Shown: positions 35,201 to 47,845, numbered from the stretch's first letter. The stretch: 64,000 nucleotides of DNA from Ilex aquifolium (GCA_951799425.1 OX637402.1:29728492-29792491), one strand, 5' to 3'. Notes: a model not told the origin generated them from the sequence alone. Numbers and translations are program-made.

Positions 35201-35686
35201 TTCTTTTATCCTATTTTTGTCATTTTATATGTCAATTTTAATATAGGTATCAGCCTAAAATTTCTTTCATTTTGATTGATGCATGTGATAGAATATGCAT
35301 ATTCTCCCAAGGCAACAACCAAATGTGACGTCTACAGTTTTGGAGTCGTACTAATGGAACTAATAACTGGGAAGAAGCCCGTGGAGGCAGAGTTTGGAGA
35401 GAACAAGAATGTTATATTTTGGGTTTCAACCAAAGTGGACACAAAAGGAGGAGCTATGGAGATTTTAGACAAGCAAGTGTCAGGGTCGTTCAAGGACGAG
35501 ATGATCAAGATGCTCCGGATTGCCATCCGTTGTACCAGTAGGAACCCAGCCCATCGCCCAACTATGAGTGAAGTTGTTCAGCTATTGATTGACGCGGACC
35601 CCTGCAGATTCGATTCTTGCAAGTCATATAATAAGACCAAGGAAACAGCAAATGTCACCAAGCCAAAGAACTCCTATGACTTGTAA
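32290..35686 (+). CDS. CEPR1: CEPR1/XIP1-like LRR receptor kinase
   Basis: Plasma-membrane receptor for C-terminally encoded peptides, which signal nitrogen demand and affect root and vascular development (known for Arabidopsis CEPR1/XIP1 and legume CRA2). Exons 32290-34768 and 35292-35686 give 957 residues, against 966 in Arabidopsis by recall. Signal peptide about 1-23; LRR cap CNYTGIGC; about 20 LRRs to residue 570; transmembrane segment about 585-606. Kinase: P-loop GYGGSGTVY (654), Lys675 in AVKK, HRD 777-779, DFG 797-799. The 523-bp intron splits the APE Glu codon (827), and reading through it soon meets a stop. All key catalytic residues are present, so it looks active, an RD kinase. 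It closely resembles CEPR1 over long blocks such as LGSIRHKNIVKL and SLLVYEYMPNGNLW. The first ATG is 32290. Confidence 0.95.
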
Positions 35687-37640
35687 TTATAGAAGGTTGT
35701 TGAGAATTTATGGTGGAGTAGCATACAGACTATAGAACAGTACCAGCTCTCAAACTACTGAGAGACTACTAAACTTCCCCTTTTTGTTTTCCTAAGAAAA
35801 TTACTAGATAGATTATGCCTAGTTTTTTTTTTCTTTTTTCCTTTGTTTTTTTATTTCTTGACCTATTGTAAGCATTTGAGGAATTCAATGAATATAACTG
35901 CTTTATGGAAAAGCATAGCATCTATATTTTTAATTGACCCACAAAGGATATAGTTCTCTAGCTTTTAAGAATTCTGTTTTTTACCTCTTTATCTACCTCT
36001 TTATTTCATGAGAATTATCCAAATAAAAGGAAGCTCCAAAAAGGCAGAGATATTGTTGGGTGGCAGAAGGTCCTGATTCGCAAGTGACTTCTTTTTGCAT
36101 CAAAGTGGCTTCCCGATTCTAAATAAAAAATGTGTGATTTGTTTTGTGGAGGGTCCTCTTCAGCTCACCTATGCACTGGAAAAGAGAAATGGGCATGATT
36201 GATTGATGAGCATCTTTGTCTTGATTTAAGCTAGGGCCACTAGGAATGCATAAGCTTCTTCTTATCTTTCTTCTGTTCATTTGAGTTTGATTGGTTGTTG
36301 GAATAGAATTTTAATAAGTACAGAAAAAAGCACCAAGCTTGTTTCACCTTAGATGGTGTGGCACAAACTCGCACTCACAAGTTGAAATATTTTTTGTGTA
36401 CTTAGGAGGTTTAGAGTAAGACATTGGATTATTCCTGTTATAATAGAAGCAAAACTTCAAACTACTGTACACATCTATAATAGCCAGGTACGCATCAACT
36501 ACTAATTAATCAACTTGCAGGGTATCTAATTTATTTTCTAAAGCATATCAGAGACAAGCATAAGACATGATGAACATGTGCACGTGTGTGTGTGTGTGTG
36601 TTGTGTATGAAAGAATGTGTCCGCGCACATGCACGTGTGTGAGCTTCATCTTTGTGAGTGCTAGTTGGGGACCTCCCAAAAGAATAAGATTCATGGAGAA
36701 ATATTTCTTTTGGCATTGTGGAGACTTCCATACATAAAAGTGACCAACTTTTTCTCAAACCAATAGTTCTTGCACAAAAATGGCCAAACTAGCCAAGTGG
36801 AATTAAATGTACAATAAACCCAAATGTACAATAAACTCAGATATGTCCCCCAAATGTACAATAAACCCAAAACAGATCAATATCTCAAAAATGAAATAAA
36901 TCCATTGGCAATGTTTTAAGTGGAAAAAAGAATCTAATGATAGCTTTCACTGAATTACATAAAGAGGGTCACTAGCACAAACTCCATTTCACCGCATGAA
37001 ATGATAAATAAGAATTAAATTAGTAGACATTGTGGCCTTTGACAAAGCCAAGCAATTACAGAAGAGAAATGGCAAAACCGAAAGTTAATAATGATGATTA
37101 TGATCAACATAAATATGGAAATAAACAAATATAAAAACCATGAGTGCCAAGTTTTTTTCTTGATGAATGTGTTTCACAATTCAGGAAAGTGGTACACTCA
37201 CTCACATTGAGGTGCTTTAACGCACTTAAGCAATTCCACAAACTGGTGGTGTGCACTTTTTAGAACAGAAAAAACAAACACACGCAAATGTCGCCACAGA
37301 TGTGGGTAATTACATGAAACTGCTAAAACAGTTATGGTTTTGAAAACTTTTCTAATGTGTAGAGATTCTCACCTTAGAGACGATGAATTTTTGAAACTTT
37401 CAAGCACCAAGACGAAGACTTCCATTCATTCATTCATAAAAACTAAACCATAACTTTGGCCATTTTCAATAGCCAAAATTTTCATGCAGGTCGAAAGCTA
37501 GAGTGATGAAAAAACAAAGACAAAATTGCAGAGTCGTGTCCAAGTGTTAGGGGTGTTAATTCGTTTTTTTATTACCGGTGTCTATGCTCTGTCTCGAGTA
37601 CTCGCTTTAGCTCAGCAGCTGAGCACCATGATTTGAGCAT
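35687..37640. other. 3' flank of the receptor gene and intergenic DNA
   Basis: Likely 3' UTR to about 35910, where AATGAATATAA may serve in polyadenylation. Then AT-rich sequence with a TG run near 36584 and a thrice-repeated CAAATGTACAATAAAC word (36808-36870). No gene seen. Confidence 0.5.
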
Positions 37641-38378
37641 ATTTCAAAACAGGGGCAGAACCAGGAATTTGTATGTCGGTGGCCGTTAACTACAAGTTTT
37701 AATTTTTGACTTCCTAAGAATTAAAGTAAAACACGTATACATTTTTTAAATCTTATATAATACCTAAACTATCACAAATTAAGAAAATAATTAGGATTAA
37801 AATGCACAAAAAATAGATTAAGTAGGACAAAATGCACAAATAATCCAATTAGGGTTAAATGCATAAAAAATAAAATAAATATGTCATATGCGTATTGTGG
37901 GCTGTGTAGTGTAACTATGTCCCCTCTTTCTCTCTCTATGTGCGTGTGTTGTGCGTGGGTTCTGTGTCTGGGAAAAACTGATAGTGGAGTTCAATACTTC
38001 TTGGGCCATGGTAGAAGAAGTTTACAGTAAACACTAATGCTATAAGACATAATTTTGAGACATAATGAGTTATCACCGATATCAATCTAATGGTGACAAC
38101 TCATTATACCCCAAATTATATCTCAATAGTATTTCTCGTACTGTAAAAAGGGAAAGGAATAAAGAAAGGTTGTTGAGAGAGAGAGAGAGAGGAGATAAGA
38201 GGAAGGGTTTATATGGGTGGGCCAGCCTTAATTATTTATGAATTGGACGAGCCGGTGGGCACAGTTGATTTTTTTATGGGCCAAACTTAGTTTTATTTTC
38301 TTGGGTGGGCACAGCTGCAAAGCTGAGCTAAGTACTTAGAGCAAAAAATAAAAAAATACTCGTAGTTAATAAAAAAAA

Positions 38379-38682
38379 GTGAAAATTGGAAGTGAGTCCT
38401 CCTAGATGTACTTGTTTGGAGATGAGTCCGGCAAGGAAACTTATAAGGGGTTAAGTCCATGTTTAAAATTATATGTAATGACTTAAGTCCACTTTTTTTT
38501 TTTATCTCAAAAATACCCTTCATTGAAAGGAAGTTAAATTAATTTTCTATTTTGGAAATTGTTATCCCTTAATTCAAGGTCAATTAAAATATGCCAATAA
38601 AATCTCCATCATAAATTTAAAATTCAAATTCAAAGATCTCTCTCTCTCTCTTTCTATATATATATATATATCAAATTCAAAG

Positions 38683-38717
<35 letters not shown>

Positions 38718-38753
38718 AAATCTCCATCATAAATTTAAAATTCAAATTCAAAA

Positions 38754-38818
<65 letters not shown>

Positions 38819-38865
38819 AAATCTCCATCATAAATTTAAAATTCAAATTCAAAACTCTCTCTCTT

Positions 38866-38896
<31 letters not shown>

Positions 38897-39632
38897 CAAA
38901 TTCATGTTACTATTTTTTTTATTATGTTACTGTTCATGTTACTACTTTTGTTGAGTATGTTACTGTTCATGTTCCTATTATTTTGAGCATGTTACTGTTT
39001 TTGTTGAGCATGTTACTACTATTATTTTACTAAATATTAATATTCAATGTTACTATTTGTTTTGTTTTTTAATATTACTATTTTTTGTATTTGAATGGTA
39101 CTATTTTTTGCGTTTGAATTTGAGAGAAATAATTATTGTTAAGTATGTTACAATTTTTGTTGAACATGTTACTGTTGTTATTTTTTAAAAATATTAATAT
39201 TGAATGTTTTAATTTTTTTTTTTATGTTTAAATGTTACTATTTTTTTGTGTTTAAATGTATTATTTTTTGTATCCAAATCATAACTTTTTTTGTATTTGA
39301 ATATTACTATTTTTTATTTTTAATGTTACTATATATATATATATGCACCTAACCTATATATGGATATAGATATATAAGAGAGTGGCAAAATTTTAATGTT
39401 AGTCAAACTCTTAACTTATATATGGATATAGATAGATATGAGAGAGAAAAGATTTTAATGTTAGTCAAACTCCTAAGATTTAGGAGTTTTTAATTTTTAG
39501 TTTTATTTCACTTCTAAATGGAAGGGATAATATGGTAAAATTGACAAAAAACGGACTTCATAACAAATAAGTTTCCTTGACGGACTTAAGTCCAAACAAG
39601 TCCATATAGGGGGACCGGCCTCCAAATTTCCC
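38379..39632. mobile_element. Non-autonomous MULE, 1254 bp, same family as the 9.6-kb MULE
   Basis: Exact 9-bp target duplication TAAAAAAAA (38370-38378, 39633-39641). Left end GTGAAAATTGG and right end (as complement) GGGAAATTTGGAGGCCGG match the two ends of the element at 7575-17192, including GAAACTTATA and AAGTCC blocks. The interior has no gene. It holds three copies of an AAAATCTCCATCATAAATTT segment separated by CT and TA microsatellites (38600-38895), then a run of ATGTTACT motifs (38903-39330). Probably mobilised by transposase from full-length relatives. Confidence 0.92.
38600..38895. repeat. Three repeats with CT and TA microsatellites
   Basis: AAAATCTCCATCATAAATTT plus AAAATTCAAATTCAAA occurs near 38599, 38717 and 38818. 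Each copy is followed by (CT)n and (TA)n runs of different length. Confidence 0.8.
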
Positions 39633-39699
39633 TAAAAAAAAAAATTTCCGAGCGTGGGCAAGTGCCCCCACCTGGCCCATAGCTACCTCCGCCCCTATC

Positions 39700-41465
39700 C
39701 CAAAGGGATAAGGTGACAAGTCGTGCGAAATTGAGCTTGAGAGCTCTAGATTACTAAATGACAAACTTAATCACTGGACTACTTCTAAAAATTATGTCTA
39801 TTTTTTGTGTGATCTCATTATTATTTATGTCGTGTTCGTGTTATCACCCACGAAAAAATAATCTATTTAATTTGTTTTAAGTGTTAAATATTAATTTAAA
39901 TCATTTATTATACATATTTTATAATTATATCTGATGATGCACAAAACTGTCTCGTGCAAGATCAACAGTCCAATATGTGAATGGGTATAATTAATGAGCA
40001 ATAAATAAAGCAATCAATGGCGAAACAATAAATAATGAGTCAACACAAAGATATATAGTGGTTCGGTTCTGGTGACCTACTCCACTCTTGGGAAACGGCA
40101 GCAGTGGCCGGAAGTCTTTATTGATGAATAAAGTAATCGGGAAAGAGCTTCGGGAGAGTTACATTAGTTAGGAGAGACAAATTATGTGTGTAGGTGTAGA
40201 GATGTGTGTTGAGAGATTTCAAGATGTAGAGATGTCTAGGTGTCTAGATGTTGTGAGGTGTCTCTCCATGTGGAGAGAGCTTACAGTATATAGGTATGGT
40301 GAGGCGGTGACTGAAGCGGTGACGTGAGGGAGAGGGACACTATTTTTTTGGTAAGTACAATCAAGGTAGGATTTGATCTCCATGAGTGTCTATCCCGATA
40401 TTCTCTCTCCCACGTGCTTTTTATCTTCCCGAGCTCCTTTGATCTTGAATTGGGTCGGATTGATAAAGTGAGTCTAAGCCGTCTTTTAGCTGACTTGGGC
40501 TGAATTAATTTATTGAACTTGGCCCATTTAATTTTGGACTCATCAATATCAATTTTAAAATCGAACTGTATTGGTTCTCCTATGGACAGGTGAGAGTTGA
40601 CAACACTATTCAAGTCTTAGCAGTAAGCCCAATCCGAGTCTCAAAAACCATATGGCCTCTCTATAGCTGGGCTAAGCCTTGGGGAAAGCAGAGATCATTG
40701 TCTTGTCTTACTCCGACACTACTGTAAATTAGTCGCATCTTGCTTAAGTTGTGCCCTATTAAAGTTTAAAAAATTGTCAAAGATTGTCCATAATAGTTTG
40801 ATACCATGTCAAATCCACATAGTTTATAAATCGTGTTTATCGGATTTATAACATGATTAGCTTAGTTGGTGTTACATCCTTTTAATAACTAGTATAATTA
40901 GGTCTCGTAATCGTGTTGAATTGTATTGAATTTAGTGAATTCATGTAAAAATTTAGTTAATATGCATATGACTTGTTTATTAAATGGATACAAATTATAA
41001 AATTGAACATGATTCATTTATTAAACTGATTACATGACTCGACCCATGTTAATCGTTAATTCTACAACACAAAAATTTGTTATTTAAAAACCCTAATTTT
41101 ACAACAAATTAGGTTATCTATTAAATGAGTAATCAACTAATAAACAGGTAATCGGGTGATAAACGAGTAATATATATCAATTTATTAAATGGGTAATTGT
41201 GTGATAAGCGTGTTGAAGTATTACACCCAAATACGGTTCATTTATTATGCGGGTTAGATTGGTCCACCCATTTAATATCCAAAATAGTTAAGATCACATT
41301 CCAATCCACTAATTTTATGTCAATTTATGTTGAATAATCAAATCGTGGTGAATTTTGTTAAACCTAAGTCTAATGGTTCAACCCATTTACCATCTAAACG
41401 GATATAACTATATTGCAAGTGAAGGGTTAGTGATGTTTAATTTAAAGGAGGAAGCATGTCCCCTC
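39700..41465. other. Retroelement-like debris and intergenic DNA
   Basis: No gene. The stretch at about 39950-40700, with ATATATAGTGGTTCGGTTCT and CCTACTCCACT, resembles text often seen in plant LTR elements. A minus-strand TGGTATCAAA word near 40800 could be a primer-site relic. The rest is AT-rich. Confidence 0.3.
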
Positions 41466-41475
41466 AAAAAAAAAA

Positions 41476-42433
41476 GGATAAATTACACTAACACCTCCTG
41501 ACTTTTGGCTTTATTACACGGACACTCCCTCACATTTTAAAAATTACACTAAGACCCCAATAGTTAGACGGAGTTAACTCTCCTAATAAAAAGACAACTT
41601 TGCCCCTCTGTTTAATCCAACCCAAACCCAAACCCAAACCTTTGCCCCTTTGTTTAACACAAAACCTAAACCTAAAACCCAATCTCTCTCTCTCTCTCTC
41701 TTTCCCACCAGCGAACCCAAACCCAAACTCCAATTCCTCTCTCTCTCTCTCTCCCTCAGCCCATCTCTGTGTGTGCATGTGTGTGTATATATGTATATAC
41801 ATACATATATATATATATACACACAGGCAAAGAGAGAGAGAGGTGAGGTGGAAGCGGGTTCCATGGTGTGGAGGCAATGATTGGTGGTGGGTAATGGAAA
41901 TGGAGGTGGAGGAGAAGAATGTAGTTGTTGGATTCGATTTTACTAGTGGTTCGATTTTGGGGTTCGATTTGTTGGGTTCGATTTTGGTTGTTTGGTTTGT
42001 GTGTATGGTGTGGTTGAGGAGTTGGAAATGAAGATGGAGGAGAAGAATGTGGTGGAGTTGCTCGATTGTGGTGGTTGGTGTCTGGGTATTGGGTTGCGAT
42101 GGCGTTTGAAGGACAGACGTAGTGAGAGATAGAGAGAGAGAGAGAGTTGGTTTGTTGGTGGTTGGTGTCTGGGTGGTTTCCGAAACCCACTGCAGTGGTG
42201 GCGGTGGTGTTGGATTTACGGATCTAGTTCTTTACCAAAAGTTATGTATAATTTTCGAAACCCACCGCAGTGGTGGCAGGGCAGTGCTCTATGTATGTGT
42301 GCGGAGAGAGAGAGAGAGAGAGGTGGTGGTGGTGGTTTCCGTGGTCAGGAGGCGGCGATGGGTGGTGATTAACTGTGATGGTTGATTTGGGTGTAATGTT
42401 CTCTGTCTCTGTTCTCTCTCTCCCTCTGTCTCT

Positions 42434-42494
<61 letters not shown>

Positions 42495-43052
42495 GTGGTG
42501 TTTGGATGTGTTGGATGGCAGATGCATTATTGCGGTGGTTAGGTTTAGGCAGTGATGATGGTGGCAGAACTGGTGGTGATGGTGGCAAGAGTAAAAATTT
42601 ATGGAATTAGATAAATAATAAACAAAAATAAATTTAATATGAGATAATTGGATTAGGTAATTATTAAGGTTTTAAAAATTTGATTGTTTTTAAAATTGTA
42701 CTAATAATACCAAATATTATTTAATAAACAAAAAAAAATAATATTTTATTTATTAATGTAATGTATTTAGAAATTAAACATATAAGTGTTAAATTTTAAT
42801 ATATTTATATTTCATATATAGATTAAAAAAATAAATGAGAGGTTGGATAAATTTGGAGGGTATTTTTGGTATTTTGAGAATTATGATTGATGACCTCAGC
42901 TTTGATTGTTAACAAGTTTAACGTCCGTTAGTTAGAAGGGGTGTGACTGTTACAAGTTTTAAATGTCAAGGGAGTTCGGTGTTATTTGTCAAAAGTCAGG
43001 GGGTGTCCGTGTAATAAACCAAAAAGTCAGGGGGTGTTAGTGTAATTTACCC
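41476..43052. mobile_element. Long-TIR MULE-type element, 1577 bp
   Basis: Left end GGATAAATTACACTAACACC and right end (as complement) GGGTAAATTACACTAACACC continue as inverted repeats for roughly 110 bp, through TTATTACACGGACAC. The flanks are A-runs of 10 on each side, compatible with a 9-bp A-only target duplication. The interior (41600-42590) is richer in G+C and holds GGTGGTGG and CT/GA runs. It could be captured host DNA, but no gene fragment is recognisable. Confidence 0.75.
42399..42489. repeat. CT microsatellite
   Basis: Long (CT)n run with a few TGTCTCTGT interruptions inside the MULE-type element. Confidence 0.9.
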
Positions 43053-43621
43053 AAAAAAAAAAGCAAATGAACCAATTGTCATCATATTTTTATTTAATAA
43101 CTTTCTCCTCTCATTACTAAATTAGCAATATTTACAAAAGAATTTAGAAGAAGAGGGAGAAAACTACGATGCCGAAAAAAAAATTGTATTGTACCACGTG
43201 CACAAGTTTTGTGATTTTTTTTTTTATAAATTTTGAGGATCGTTTAATATTTTTGGGAGTTATTTATTAATTATGAGAGCCATTTATAAATTTTGAGGGT
43301 TATTTTTAAATTTTAGAGGTCATTTAAAACAATTAGGGTTACCTTGAGACTGATTCTACAATTATTATGATCAATCATAAGGTGCCCTCAAAAGTTTTTA
43401 ATTACTCTAAAAAATTTATTGTAAGGGGCAAAAACCGCGTACCCTTGATTAAGAGTAGTGTGGAATCTGAGAGCATGACTTTGTTGAGAAACGCAAACGA
43501 ACAACACCTTTTATCTGCAAAAAGAATAAACTATCAGCGATTGGGGTGGATTGATCGGAGGCACTCCGATACTTAAATAAGTAATAATTCTTAAAATAAG
43601 CAAAAGAATTATAGAGAAATG

Positions 43622-44584
43622 CAGTGGCGGATTTAGTATGGGGGTAGTGGGGGCAGCTGCCCCCACTGAAATTTTAAAAAATTTTGGGACCTTGGTGTAA
43701 TTTTATAAATTTCAAGAATTTCTTAAACTTGCCCCCAATGAATTTTTCTTAAAGTATAGGGTATATTAATATAATTTTCAACCCTTAAAAGCTAACTTTT
43801 CGCAGCTCTTCCTCATTTTTCACGCCTAGCAGCTACCCCCACTGAAATTTAAAAAAAAATTGGGACCTAGGTGTAATTTTAAAAATTTCAAGAATTTTTT
43901 AAACTTGCTCCACTAAAATTTTCTTAAAGTATAGGATATATTAATATAATTTTCAACCCTTAAAAGCTAACTTTTGGCAGCTTCTTTTTACGCCTCCCTT
44001 TTTTTTTTTTGGTTCTTTTCCCGTAAGCCTTTGTCTTCTTTGTCCAGACTTCCAGTCCAGTCCTGGCGTCCAGCCCATCTTCTTTCTTTTATTTAGTTTC
44101 TTTATTAGTTTTTTTGGTGTATTCATCAACAAATCAGCCTATTGGATTCAATCATTGTGCAAATCAAATTTGAAGAAACCCTAGAAGATTATGTTGAAGC
44201 TAAGGAGGGGTAATCAATTAACCAAATTTTTTGATAGTAGTATTAGCACTAATAAAAAATCAGATTTTTTATATTAGAAAATTAGTTTAGTTCTTTTAGA
44301 ATTGATGGTTGTTTGGTGTATTATTTATGTACTTATGTAGGTTTTCTTTGTTTCGTCTTAGATCACCACTCAACTATTTTGAATTTTTATTGAAGCCCTG
44401 ATTAGATTGCGCCTATATACTATATACATGAGTTGCGCCTCTAAATGTCATTCTTTTGATGTAACTATGCTTATAAACAGTTTATCAAAAATACATATTT
44501 TGATGAAAACAATGTTACAATTATACTTTAAAATTTAAAAATTTAAGTTGCCCCCACTGAGGCAAAATCCTGGCTCCGCCCCTG
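43622..44584. mobile_element. hAT non-autonomous element, 963 bp
   Basis: Exact 8-bp target duplication GAGAAATG (43614-43621, 44585-44592). Ends CAGTGGCGGATTTAG and TGGCTCCGCCCCTG are near inverted. A segment beginning GCAGCTGCCCCCACTGAAAT is tandemly repeated with a period of 176 bp (43653, 43829). No transposase. Confidence 0.88.
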
Positions 44585-44801
44585 GAGAAATGATTGTATT
44601 CACATTAGATTTAAGCTTCACATGGTATTTATAGTGGTTTATTTCCCTCTTATAGGGTTTCATTATTGGCTGAATAAGATGACACACCTACCCAACAATC
44701 CTTTAGTCGATTCTTTCGTAACTTGTGTTAGAACCTTTTTAGGATTCTTTTTTCGTGTATCTATTATGTAGGTCATGTTTATAGTGTTCACTTATAATTT
44801 A

Positions 44802-47170
44802 GGATGCGTTTGGTAACATTTTCGTTTTTTTTTTTTTTTTTTATAAAAAAAAATAGAACAAAGTTTTGTTTTTTTGTGATAAAAATTAAAAATATAGAAC
44901 ATGTTTGGTAGTCTTTTATATTTAAAAAATTGTGAAAACAAAAATAAAAAACCTGTTTGATATTATACCAAATATTCACCACCCAAACCCCACCAACAAA
45001 GGGCATTGACTACCCAACCCCACCACCCAACCCCACTGACCACCCAACCCCACCACCGAAACCCACCCCCAACCCAACCATTAAAAACCACCACAACAAC
45101 CACCGAAACTCCACCACTGAAACACATTACCACAACCACCGAAATCCATCACGACAACCATCAAAACTCAACCCCAATCCAACCACCAAAACCCACCCAG
45201 ACCACCACTGAAACCACAACCACCTAAACTCACCCCCACAACCACCGAAACCCACCCCCAATTAGGGATGGCAGTGGACCGGGGAAAAACGGGTATTCAT
45301 CCAAACCCACCCCGTTTGGACCGGGGATGGACTATACGTATTGGACGGTGGACGTATACGGGAATACCCGTATAAACCCGTGCGGGGATGGAGGCGGGGA
45401 TGGACTTACCCTTACCCCCGCCCCGTACCCGTTATACCCGTTAAAAATATATATATATATATATTCATACTCCCAGTCCAGTTAAAAGTTTAAATTTTAA
45501 AGCCCTAATTTACTATCTCTTCTTTTATTAGCCTTCAGTCGCCGCCTCCCTCTCTCTCTCTCTCTCACAGTGAAACACAGAAATAGATACCCACACCCAT
45601 CGCTGCACCGCAACTCCTCATAGCCGACCGCCTCCATCTCTCTCTCTGTGTCCCGCTACAAGCTGATCGTTGGGTTGCCTTGCTCGCAGATCTTGGATTG
45701 GGCCTCATTTTGCACCACCAAGCTTTGGACGGTGAGTACTGCTACGAAATTCTTGGAAGTGCCTATTTTTCTCTTTGTATGTTCCTGGTACAACCCATTC
45801 TCTTCCTCTGCTCACCCCACGCGAATTAAAGACTTTTTTATATTTTGATTTTTATCCTCCTTTATCATATTAGATGAATGAAATTTCAGTTTTGCTGTTA
45901 AAAAAAAAAAAAACAAACTAACAATATTTTTTGTTCACCTTGATTTATCTTTGTTCTGTTTGGAACATGTTGACACTCACCGACCATGTCAGTGCTGGTG
46001 AAGCAACCCATTTAATTCGCAACCCATTTGATCCACAGCCCATTTGATTCACAACCCATTTACATACTTCAAATTAGACCCATTTGGTTTTTAGCTTAAA
46101 AACTCTGATTTGGGATGCTCATGCTGCTTATAACATTTCGAACATTTTATGGGATAAATTTGAATTGAGGTCACCTCTAATTCTGTGGTGTCTTTTTTTG
46201 TATTCGGAAAAAATCTATTTATCTTTTGTTATGTCTTGATGTTTTTGTCTCATGGTTTCATTTTCCTTTTCCAGAGTAACAAACTGCTTTTTATTTTTTG
46301 GCTTCCTTGGAGTATTACAATTTAACCCCCTACTTGTCCTCTTATTATTTAAAATGTTGGATTTATTTAGAATTTTGGATTATGTTGGCTTGGACTTGGG
46401 TTTTAGCTTGGGCTTGGGCGGGTACGGAGGAAGCGGGGACGAGGACGGGGATTAGAAATTTACCCGCAGACGGGGATGGGGATGAAAAATATACCCTCTA
46501 ACGGGGGTGGACCGGGGATGGACGAAGTTTTTTTAAGCGGGTACGGGGATGAAGACTACACCCCCCGCCCCCGCTTCGGTCCACTGACATCTCTACCCCC
46601 AATCCAACCCCCACCATCGAAACCCACAACCCACCCGCACCACCACAACCCAAACTTATAGATCTACGTATATAGATAGAGATGGAGATGGAGTGTTGAC
46701 TTGAGATATCAAAGCTCCTTCGTTGCTCTTTTGTCGCTGGAGATCTGAGAGCTCCTTTTGTCGCGGGAGATTTGAGATCTGAGTGCTGGCTTGGCTTGAG
46801 ATCTGAGAGCTCCTTTCTTTATGGAGATGAACGAGAGTCTGTGAGATGAACAAGAGAGAGACAGAGAAGAAGCAAAAATGGGTAAACAACGCTTTTATAG
46901 TCGGAATGAAAAAAACTCTTTTTTTGTCGCTAATGGAGTTCGAAGGCTAGACCTCATTAAATGGTATCAAGAGAGGCGCGTGTTTCCGTTTTCCTGTGTT
47001 TTTAAAAACACCTATTTTGATGTTTTTAAAATTTGGGGTTGTTTACAAAACAGACCAACCAAAAAAAAAATAAAAACACTCTCCAACATGTTATTGTTTT
47101 TTTTTTTTTAGCAAAAAGTGAAAACAAAAACAAAAAAAAAAACGCAAACACATGGTTACCAAACATTACC
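44802..47170. mobile_element. PIF/Harbinger-type element, interrupted by a hAT
   Basis: Target duplication TTA on both sides (44799-44801, 47171-47173). Ends GGATGCGTTTGGTAACATTT and GGTTACCAAACATTACC are inverted. About 1.03 kb without its 1.33-kb hAT insertion. The interior has a CCACC-rich tract (44970-45255) and T/A runs. No transposase. Confidence 0.78.
45264..46595. mobile_element. hAT non-autonomous element, 1332 bp
   Basis: Exact 8-bp target duplication CCCCCAAT (45256-45263, 46596-46603). Ends TAGGGATGGCAGTGGACC and GGTCCACTGACATCTCTA are inverted. Arms are rich in CGGGGATGGAC words. The interior at 45500-46380 contains CTCTCT runs and AT-rich DNA with no transposase. It interrupts the Harbinger element. 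Confidence 0.9.
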
Positions 47171-47460
47171 TTATTCAACTTGTTTATCGATTCTGTACCA
47201 CCTCTGATTTCTTGGGATAACGTAATTATCTCTGGCTCGGTTCTGTCATTAGCGGAGTTGTCTCATGATTTCTCTCATCCTTACTCGGGTCAGCTCATTG
47301 CTCGGCATTCTTGCTGACCGAACAAATTTGTCATTTGCTCAACTCGGTTCAAATTTATTAGGTAGGTCGGCCAATGGCTCGATCACCTGAACTACTATTC
47401 TGATAGACGCATTCAATCTATTAAAGTCTTTTTTGCCATGTGTTTGTTGCCTGGCGCTTC

Positions 47461-47830
47461 TCTTGATCACGTGTCAATGTCGATTGAAATCATTAAATGG
47501 TTTAATTATGAAGTGTCATTTTTGTGCCCTTTCAATTATAACTTGAATCATAAAAAATATAACATAATTTTAAAAAAATTATATTCAATTCATAAAATCT
47601 ATATAATAAAATATAATACAATTCAAATCTCAAAAGATAAATAAAATGACTTTTATTTTTCACGGTTGAGATCTCTTTAAATTTTATTTTAAAATTAATC
47701 TGACGGCTAATATTACCACCCCAAATTTAATATGGAAATATATGCATCTAAAGGTGTGTTTGATGTGACTTTTTAAAAATGTTTCAAATACTTATAACTT
47801 TTTATAACTACTTTAAACAAAAAAAATAGT
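47461..47830. other. AT-rich spacer
   Basis: No gene. A GTGTGTTTGATGTGAC word near 47754 may be the left end of another Harbinger-like element; no partner found. Confidence 0.4.
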
Positions 47831-47845
47831 GTTTGGAATTGTCTC

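Larger units (their letters stand above)
37650..39697. mobile_element. hAT-like element, old, interrupted by a MULE
   Basis: Left end CAGGGGCAGAACCAGGAAT and right end CTACCTCCGCCCCTA are hAT-type inverted ends like those of 43622-44584. Flanking 8-mers TTTCAAAA and TCCCAAAG match at five positions, so the target duplication is decayed. No transposase. A small MULE lies within it near the right end. Confidence 0.5.
43400..47460 (-). mobile_element. Possible reversed solo LTR, heavily interrupted (fossil)
   Basis: Pieces at 43400-43613, 44593-44798 and 47174-47460 together look like a reversed LTR. Read on the minus strand they contain CCACTATAAATACC (44624-44637, TATA) and ATCGGAGTGCC (43556-43570), a gypsy-LTR phrase also echoed at 29970. 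A hAT and a Harbinger element lie inside. Limits are approximate, and an internal retroelement region is not seen. Confidence 0.35.

Noticed and set aside
41530-42588. Overlapping frames on both strands
   Set aside because: CT/GA and GGT runs keep several frames open; the region is inside a TIR element.
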